From contig NC_092271.1 in NCBI RefSeq assembly GCF_036320965.1, forward strand, positions 12,610,596 through 12,674,595: a DNA stretch of 64,000 bases, in the 5' to 3' direction. Numbering within the stretch: the stretch's first letter is position 1; the number at the start of each line of letters is the position of its first letter. The translations under genes were made by a program, and so were the position numbers. The notes under the pieces were generated by a model that was given only the letters and a program-made list of their open reading frames with translations, did not search any database and was not told where the DNA came from. Origin of the DNA: Panulirus ornatus (lineage: Eukaryota > Arthropoda > Malacostraca > Decapoda > Palinuridae). This document shows, in pieces, positions 54,509 to 64,000 of this stretch.

Positions 54509-55389
54509 CTTATTTTATTTATTTTGCTTTGTCGCTGTCTCCCGCGTTTGCGAGGTAGTGCAAGGAAACAGACGAAAGAAATGGCCCAACCCACCCCCAT
54601 ACACATGTATATACATACACGTCCACACACGCAAATATACATACCCATACATCTCAATGTACACATATATATACACACACAGACACATACATATATACAC
54701 ATGCACACAATTCACACTGTCTGCCTTTATTCATTCCCATCGCCACCTCGCCACACATGGAATAACATCCCCCTTTCCCCTCATGTGTGCGAGGTAGTGC
54801 TAGGAAAAGACAACAAAGGCCCCATTCGTTCACACTCAGTCTCTAGCTGTCATGCAATAATGCCCAAAACCACAGCTCCCTTTCCACATCCAGGCCCCAC
54901 ACAACTTTCCATGGTTAACCCCAGATGCTTCACATGCCCTGATTCAATCCATTGACAGCACGTCGATCCTGGTATACCACATCGATCCAATTCACTCTAT
55001 TCCTTGCCCGCCTTTCACCCTCCTGCATGTTGAGGCCCCGATCACTCAAAAGCTTTTTCACTCCATCTTTCCACCTCCAATTTGGTCTCCCACTTCTCCT
55101 CGTTCCTCCACCTCCACATATATCCTCTTGGTCATCTTTCCTCACTCATTCTCTCCATGTGCCCAAACCATTTCAAAACACCCTCTTCTGCTCTCTCAAC
55201 CACGCTCTTTTCATTTCCACACATCTCTCTTACCCTTACATTCCTTACTCGATCAAACCACCTCACACCACATATTGTCCTCAAACATCTCATTCCCAGC
55301 ACATCCACCCTCCTGCGCACAACTCTATCCATAGCCCACACCTCGCAACCATACAACATTGTTGGAACCACTATTCCTTCAAACATAGC
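54509..55389 (-). mobile_element. LINE-A 3' fragment, long 3' UTR
   Basis: A complete tail and long-form 3' UTR (54523-54960), then the C-terminal coding region back to MFEGIVVPTMLYGCEVWAMDRV, cut at about 55389. The open frame 55132-55584 reads out of it into the resumed older copy. Its A-rich tail (tattttatttattttg) is nearly the same as that of the neighbouring inverted copy. Confidence 0.78.
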
Positions 55390-55860
55390 CATACATATAC
55401 ATACACAGACATATACATATATACACATGTACATACTCATACTATCTGCCTTTATCCATTTCCATCGCCATCCCGCCACACATGAAATAGCACCCTCCTC
55501 CCCCCCCCCGCTCGCGTGCAAGTGAGGTAGAGCTAGGAAAAGACAACAAAGGCCACATTCGTTCACACTCCCGCTTCTCCTCATTCCCTCTACCTCTGAC
55601 TCATATATATCCTCTTTGTCAATCTTTCCTCACTCATTCTCTCCATGTCACCAAACCATTTCAATACACTCTCTGCTCTCTCAATCACACTCCTTTTATT
55701 ACCACACATCTCTCTTACCCTTTCATTACTTAATCAAACCACTTCACACCACATATTGTCCCCAAACTTTTCATTTCTAACACATCCACCCTCCTCCACA
55801 CAACCCTATCTATAACCCATGCCTCGCAACCACACAAAATAATTAGAACCACTATTCCCA
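55390..55860 (-). mobile_element. Older LINE-A, second part of the split copy
   Basis: The long-form 3' UTR resumes (tacatacacagacatatacat onward) and continues to about 55572, then jumps by a deletion to the C-terminal coding region (55573-55858: the RIYESEVEG to VPTMLCG codons, diverged). Together with 52305-52418 it is the oldest layer of the nest. Confidence 0.72.
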
Positions 55861-55861
55861 G

Positions 55862-55955
55862 ACATATGCACCCTGCACATTTCTTGATCTACACCCCATA
55901 GCTCCACTCCTAATCCATGTCCCATGTCGTCTCTCATGTTCCACACCCAATGCAG
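55862..55955. repeat. Minisatellite, distal part
   Basis: Three or four units (ttcttgatctacacccca; taatccatgtcccatgtcgt) of the repeat at 49690-50870. The LINE-A cluster therefore landed inside the minisatellite. Confidence 0.75.
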
Positions 55956-58222
<2,267 letters not shown>

Positions 58223-58257
58223 CTTCCAAAAAAGAATCAAAATTAATGTATCAAATT

Positions 58258-60698
58258 TTTTTTTTCTTTTTTTTTTGCTTTGTCGCTGTCTCCCGCATTT
58301 GCGAGGTAGCGCAAGGAAACAGACGAAAGAAAGGCCCAACCCACCACCATACATATGTATATACATACATCCACACACGCAAATATACATACCTACACAG
58401 CTTTCCATGGTTTACCCCAGACGCTTCACATGCCCCGATTCAATCCACTGACAGCACGTCAACCCCGGTATACCACATCGATCCAATTCACTCTATTCCT
58501 TGCCCTCCTCTCACCCTCCTGCATGTTCAGGCCCCGATCACACAAAATCTTTTTCACTCCATCTTTCCACCTCCAATTTGGTCTCCCACTTCTCCTCGTT
58601 CCCTCCACCTCCGACACATATATCCTCTTGGTCAATCTTTCCTCACTCATTCTCTCCATGTGCCCAAACCATTTCAAAACACCCTCTTCTGCTCTCTCAA
58701 CCATGATCTTTTTATTTCCACACATCTCTCTTACCCTTACATTACTTACTCGATCAAACCACCTCACACCACACGTTGTCCTCAAACATCTCATTTCCAG
58801 CACATCCATCCTCCTGTGCACAACTCTATCCATAGCCCACGCCTCGCAACCATACAACATTGTTGGAACCACTATTCCTTCAAACATACCCATTTTTGCT
58901 TTCCGAGATAATGTTCTCGACTACCACACATTCTTCAAGGCTCTCAGAATTTTCGCCCCCTCCCCCACCCTATGATCCACTTCCGCTTCCATGGTTCCAT
59001 ACACTGCCAGATCCACTCCCAGATATCTAAAACACTTTACTTCCTCCACTTTTTCTCCATTCAAACTTACCTCCCAATTGACTTGACCCTCAACCCTACT
59101 GTACAGAATAACCTTGCTCTTATTCACATTTACTCTTAACTTTCTTCTTTCACACACTTTACCAAACTCAGTCACCAGCTTCTGCAGTTTCTCACATGAA
59201 TCAGCCACCAGCGCTGTATCATCAGCGAACAACAACTGACTCACTTCCCAAGCTATCTCATCCACAACAGACTTCATACTTGCCCCTCTTTCCAAAACTC
59301 TTGCATTCACCTCCCTAACAACCCCATCCATAAACAAATTAAACAACCATGGAAACATCACACACCCCTGCCGCAAACCTACATTCACTGAGAACCAATC
59401 ACTTTCCTCTCTTCCTACACGTACACATGCCTTACATCCTCGATAAAAACTTTTCACTGCTTCTAACAACTTGCCTCCCACACCATATATTCTTAATACC
59501 TTCCACAGAGCATCTCTATCACCTCTATCATATGCCTTCTCCAGATCCATCAATGCTACATACAAATCCATTTGCTTTTCTAAGATTTTCTCACATACAT
59601 TCTTCAAAGCAAACACCTGATCCACACATCCTCTACCACTTCTGAAACCACAATGCTCTTCCCCAATCTCATGCTCTGTACATGCCTTCACCCTCTCAAT
59701 CAATACCCTCCCATATAATTTACCAGGAATACTCAACAAACTTATACCTCTGTAATTTGAGCACTCACTCTTATCCCCTTTGCCTTTGTACAATGGCACT
59801 ATGAACGCATTCCGCCAATCCTCAGGCACCTCGCCATGAGTCATACATACATTAAATAACCTTACCAACCAGTCAATAATATAGTCACCCCCTTTTTTAA
59901 TAAATTCCACTGCAATACCATCTAAACCTGCTGCCTTGCTGGCTTTCATCTTCCACAAAGCTTTTACTACCTCTTCTCTGTTTACCAAATCATTTTCCCT
60001 AACCCTCTCACTTTGCACACCACCTCGACCAAAACACCCTATATCTGCCACTATATCATCAAACACATTCAACAAACCTTCAAAATACTCACTCCATCTC
60101 CTTCTCACATCACCACTACTTGTTATCACCTCCCCATTTGCGCCCTTCACTGAAGTTCCCATTTGCTCCCTTGTCTTAAGCACTTTATTTACCTCCTTCC
60201 AGAACATCTTTTTATTCTCCCTAAAATTTAATGATACTCTCTCACCCCAACTCTCATTTGCCCTCTTTTTCACCTCTTGCACCTTTCTCTTGACCTCCTG
60301 TCTCTTTCTTTTATACATCTCCCACTCAATTGCATTTTTTCCCTGCAAAAATCTTCCAAATACCTCTCTCTTCTCTTTCACAAATAATCTTACTTCTTCA
60401 TCCCACCACTCACTACCCTTTCTAATCAACCCACCTCCCACTCTTCTCATGCCACAAGCATCTTTTGCGCAATCCATCACCGATTCCCTAAATACATCCC
60501 ATTCCTTCCCCACTCCCCTTACTTCCATTGTTCTCACCTTTTTCCATTCTGTACTCAATCTCTCCTGGTACTTCCTCACACAAGTCTCCTTCCCAAGCTC
60601 ACTTACTCTCACCACCCTCTTCACCCCAACATTCACTCTTCTTTTCTGAAAACCCATACAAATCTTCACCTTAGCCTCCAGAAGATAATGATCAGACA
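58258..60698 (-). mobile_element. LINE-A copy, short 3' UTR, coding region open except one nonsense codon
   Basis: The copy runs from a T-run (A-tail on the minus strand) at about 58258 to the MSDHYLLEAK codons. Frames 58921-60699 (592 codons) and 58459-58893 are in phase, separated by a single Lys-to-stop change (tag at about 58921). Visible motifs: linker RKRQEVKRKVQEVKKR, GLDGIAVEFIKKGGD, FRSGRG, LMDLEKAYDRG (motif A, V to G), GLRQGCVMFPWLF (SP to FP), LLFADD, HMERM. The endonuclease is mostly missing. It lies in the presumed Src42A intron, in the gene's sense orientation. Confidence 0.87.
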
Positions 60699-61044
60699 AA
60701 AATATATATCTATTATCATTATTCCATTACCAGTATGACAGAGTGCATCATATGCATACAGCCTCCAAAGACAATAATCATTCTTAACTCATGTCCACTG
60801 CTTTAAAAAAGAAACATGACCTTCCACACTCAATATATTTCTCATATTTTCACTATGTTCTAAGTTGATCTGCCAAATGAGACCACTGTCTCCGTGTATA
60901 AAATCTCCATACACAAAACACCTCCACTGCATCAAATTCCCATTCATTCCTCTAATATCCTCCACCAAAACATACCCAGCAGTAATCAATTTTCTCAAAA
61001 TATCTATTCATTTCTTTAAAGCAATAAAAGACAAATGAATCCAA
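60699..61044. other. Non-repeat sequence, presumed intron
   Basis: About 350 bp. The 69-codon minus frame (60789-60998) matches no kinase exon or known domain. Confidence 0.35.
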
Positions 61045-61111
61045 CGAATATTTCAGACTGGTGAAAATGGAACCATGTCTAATGAAAAAGACATTCTATT
61101 GGGTGTATCAC

Positions 61112-61124
61112 AAGGAATGGTGTT
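61112..61124. repeat. Target-site duplication, left copy
   Basis: AAGGAATGGTGTT, identical to 62596-62608. Joining across restores the GVSQGMVLA reading of the host LINE relic. Confidence 0.92.
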
Positions 61125-62595
61125 TTTTTTTTTTTTTTTTTTTTTTTTTGATTTGTCGCTGTCTCCCGCGTTTGCGAGGTAGCGCAAGGAAACAGACGAA
61201 AGAAATGGCCCAACCCACCCCCATACACATGTATATACATACGTCCACACACGCAAATATACATACCTACACAGCTTTCCATGGTTTACCCCAGACGGTT
61301 CACATGCCCTGATTCAATCCACTGACAGCACGTCAACCCCGGTATAACACATCGCTCCAATTCACTCTATTCCTTGCCCTCCTTTCACCCTCCTGCATGT
61401 TCAGGCCCCGATCACACAAAATCTTTTTCACTCCATCTTTCCACCTCCAATTTGGTCTCCTGCTTCTCCTCGTTCCCTCCACCTCCGACACATATATCCT
61501 CTTGGTCAATCTTTCCTCACTCATTCTCTCCATGTGCCCAAACCATTTCAAAACACCCTCTTCTGCTCTCTCAACCACGCTCTTTTTATTTCCACACATC
61601 TCTCTTACCCTTACGTTACTTACTCGATCAAACCACCTCACACCACACATTGTCCTCAAACATCTCATTTCCAGCACATCCATCCTCCTGCGCACCACTC
61701 TATCCATAGCCCACGCCTCGCAACCATACAACATTGTTGGAACCACTATTCCTTCAAACATACCCATTTTTGCTTTCCGAGATAATGTTCTCGACTTCCA
61801 CACATTCTTCAAGGCTCTCAGAATTTTCGCCCCCTCCCCCATCCTATGATCCACTTCCGCTTCCATGGTTCCATCCGCTGCCAGATCCACTCCCAGATAT
61901 CTAAAACACTTTACTTCCTCCAGTTTTTCTCCATTCAAACTCACCTCCCAATTGACTTGACCCTCAACCCTACTGTACCTAATAACCTTGCTCTTATTCA
62001 CATTTATTCTTAACTTTCTTCTTTCACACACTTTACCAAACTCAGTCACCAGCTTCTGCAGTTTCTCACATGAATCAGCCACCAGCGCTGTATCATCAGC
62101 GAACAACAACTGACTCACTTCCCAAGCTCTCTCATCCCCAACAGACTTCATACTTGCCCCTCTTTCCAAAACTCTTGCATTCACCTCCCTAACAACCCCA
62201 TCCATAAACAAATTAAACAACCATGGAGACATCACACACCCCTGCCACAAACCTACATTCACTGAGAACCAATCACTTTCCTCTCTTCCTACACGTACAC
62301 ATGCCTTACATCCTCGATAAAAACTTTTCACTGCTTCTAACAACTTGCCTCCCACACCATATATTCTTAATACCTTCCACAGAGCATCTCTATCAACTCT
62401 ATCATATGCCTTCTCCAGATCCATAAATGCTACATACAAATCCATTTGCTTTTCTAAGTATTTCTCACATACATTCTTCAAAGCAAACACCTGATCCACA
62501 CATCCTCTACCACTTCTGACACCACACTGCTCTTCCCCAATCTGATGCACTGTACATGCCTTCACCCTCTCAATCAATACCCTCCCATATAATAT
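61125..62595 (-). mobile_element. Young LINE-A insertion, exact 13-bp target duplication
   Basis: A 5'-truncated copy with a ~25-nt A-tail (T-run on the plus strand), short 3' UTR and an uninterrupted frame of 427 codons (61333-62616, its first codons contributed by flank). The frame covers LYGRVLIERVKAC through FRSGRG (here GVRSGRG), FMDLEKAYDRV, GLWQGCVMSPWLF, LLFADDTALVA and HMERM to VNWSDVLYRG. AAGGAATGGTGTT flanks it exactly (61112-61124 and 62596-62608). No TA array has formed on its tail. Confidence 0.93.
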
Positions 62596-62608
62596 AAGGA
62601 ATGGTGTT
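62596..62608. repeat. Target-site duplication, right copy
   Basis: Exact partner of 61112-61124, directly after the truncated 5' end of the LINE-A (ccctcccatataat). Confidence 0.92.
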
Positions 62609-62734
62609 AGCTTCAATAATCTTTATAATCATGACTTCAAACACAGACCGAGAAAAAATGCTTGTGGACAAAATGTGGTGTCAGAAGAGCAGATCATGTA
62701 CAAAATGCTAAGGTGAAAAAGATTTAATTATAAT

Positions 62735-63272
62735 GCTGAAGGAGGGGTACTGAAGTAATTAAGACATATGGAGAGGGTGAATGAGGAGAGGTTAACAAAG
62801 AGGTTATAATTACAATCACCACTAGAAAAAGAAAAATTTACCATTTTCATTTTCTCTTTCCAGTGGTGATTGTGTATTTATCTCTTCATGGGGAAGTGAA
62901 AGTTCTGCAAAGAGGGTATATGTGTAAGATAAGAAGGGGAGACTAAATTGGAGATGGAAGGATAGTGTGGAAAAAGTTTTGAGTACTTGGACACTGAACT
63001 TGCAGAAGGGTGTAAAGTGTGCATGGGATAGAGCAAATTTGAATGATGTGGTATACTGGGGGTACTGTGCTATCAATGAACTGACCCAGGGTATATGAAA
63101 GGGTCAACGGAAATCACAGAAAGGTCTGTGTAGTCTGACTGTGGACAGAAAACTGTGGTTTATGTGCAGTATACAAGAAAGAGGGAGGAAGCGAGCAAAT
63201 GAGGCACTTTCTCTGTTCCTGGCACTCACTAATGCAGGAAAGAGTGAACAAACAAGAAAAAGCAAAAAAAAA
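62735..63272 (+). mobile_element. Old LINE-A 3' relic with a small hairpin insert
   Basis: Matches: gacatatggagagggtgaat (HMERM), gagactaaattggagatgga (GRPNWRW), gaacttgcagaagggtgtaa (LNMQEGE), gatgtggtatactggg (DVVYWG) and a decayed 3' UTR ending with an A-run. About 110 bp of unrelated sequence (62808-62909) interrupts the RLTKRIYV codons. Confidence 0.72.
62800..62917. repeat. Small inverted-repeat insert
   Basis: Arms tacaatcaccactagaaa (62811-62828) and tttccagtggtgattgtgta (62857-62876) are inverted copies with ~28 bp between. aaagagg flanks the insert on both sides (about 62797-62803 and 62909-62915), a likely target duplication. It could be a very small MITE. Confidence 0.5.
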
Positions 63273-63761
63273 TATTCATGTATGTATTCATCCAAGTACA
63301 ATCATCCCAGGATCCCTTTTCCAGGAGCTCTTACAGCTCCAAAGCTGCACTAGCATGAAAAAGATGGTCTCCTTTGGAGCAACGAGTTTTTCAAGAATAC
63401 TAGACTCCCTTTCTCAACAAATGATACGGTCTCAGTGAAGGTGACTTTCACTAACTGTAGCCACTGGCAAGTGAAAAATCATCTTCAATAAAGATGCATC
63501 ACCCTCAGTGTATGAAAAAGAGAACAATCCTGTCAAGGAAATTCTCACTCCTACAAAGCCTATTATTTTCCTGCAGCTGGATGCAGCACAGCCTTGACGT
63601 TGTAGGAGTTCCATAAACAGGGTCCTGGGGCTATGTACTTAAAAAAAAAAATGGTTATCAATATGGTACACACAAAATATAATATCCTAAAAATGTTGAC
63701 CATAGAACAAAAAGTACAACATTCTCATTGTAAACTAAATATATTTACTTATATTTTATGA
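63273..63761. other. Sequence without recognised gene or repeat
   Basis: About 490 bp. Minus frame 63432-63614 and plus frames show no recognised motif. Confidence 0.3.
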
Positions 63762-64000
63762 TAAAGTTGATAGAGATGCTCTGTGGAAGGTATTAAGAAT
63801 ACATGGTGTCAGAGGCAAGTTGTCAGAAGCAGTGAAAAGTTTTTATCAAGGATGTAAGGCATGTGTACGTGTAGTGAATGTAGGTTTGCCGCAGGGATGT
63901 GGAATGTCTCCATAGTTGTTTAATTTGTATACGGATGGGGTTGTTAGGGAGGTGAATGCAAGAGTTTTGGAAAGAGGGGCAAGTATGCAGTCTGTTGTGG
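63762..64000 (+). mobile_element. LINE-A RT segment, cut by the window end
   Basis: It starts at the VDRDALWKVLRIHGV codons (motif A is just lost) and runs into GLPQGCGMSP (motif B, changed from GLRQGCVMSP) and VNARVLERGASMQSVV. About 26 bp (the GREESDWFS codons) are deleted near 63874, and a stop (ccatag) follows motif B. Confidence 0.85.

Larger units (their letters stand above)
61045..62690 (+). mobile_element. CR1/Rex1-like LINE relic, RT motif B region, split by LINE-A
   Basis: Outside the inserted LINE-A (61125-62595), the joined plus-strand text reads NEKDILLGVSQGMVLASIIF, then IIMTSNTDREKM. This matches the GVPQGTVLA..LF RT motif B of a LINE family distinct from LINE-A and probably the same family as the endonuclease relic at 40765-41130. 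It is short and decayed. Confidence 0.6.

Noticed and set aside
53976..54797. 273-codon plus-strand frame joining RT sequence to a C-terminal extension
   Set aside because: It is the inverted piece of a twin-primed LINE-A read through into the antisense 3' UTR of the next copy. It is not a fusion protein.
60789..60998. 69-codon minus-strand frame as a further Src42A exon
   Set aside because: No SH2 or kinase motif and no matching splice sites. The composition does not fit the expected preceding exon.

Overview
This is a eukaryotic window, almost certainly arthropod and most likely a decapod crustacean. It has no operons, one short spliced host exon, and about three quarters retrotransposon sequence. 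The crustacean assignment is inference: the dominant LINE and its tail repeat look like families I associate with decapod genomes. No database search was possible.

Host gene: the only confident host coding sequence is one minus-strand exon (58017-58195). It encodes the catalytic loop and start of the activation segment of a Src42A-type cytoplasmic tyrosine kinase, with good splice sites. No other exon of this gene could be found, so the surrounding sequence is read as intron or flank.

Dominant repeat, here called LINE-A: a non-LTR retrotransposon of RTE-like organisation. It has one ORF: an N-terminal APE-type endonuclease, a lysine/arginine-rich linker, a reverse transcriptase (RT) with FADD catalytic motif, and a C-terminal region containing HMERM. 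The 3' UTR ends in a tract where (TA)n arrays often follow. About 30 copies or fragments occur on both strands. They range from ancient relics (about 1.1, 2.3, 3.3, 26.4, 34.0, 38, 45.3 and 63 kb), through two nearly full-length frameshifted copies (6355-10917 and 14574-18173), to young 5'-truncated copies with long open frames (22362-25164, 31956-34015, 50966-52293, 58258-60698, 61125-62595). Two 3' UTR forms, long and short, are seen. A roughly 250 bp element (14287, 22104, 38462) joins the 5' and 3' ends of LINE-A and looks like its non-autonomous derivative.

Other repeats: Jockey/CR1-like LINE relics (4195-5395, 37500-37772, 42360-42800), a second LINE with a FADD/GVPQG-type RT and endonuclease (40765-41130; 61045-62690), a further RTE-like LINE (45950-47870), an internally deleted Ty3/Gypsy-type LTR element with 5-bp target duplication (29137-30510) inside a pogo-like TA-flanked element (29007-30822), a Tigger transposase relic (49200-49410), and a degenerate minisatellite (49690-50870, resuming at 55862).

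The main value of the window is its insertion history. Several insertions keep exact target-site duplications, one LINE-A copy shows a twin-priming inversion, and one locus (52305-55860) is a three-layer nest.
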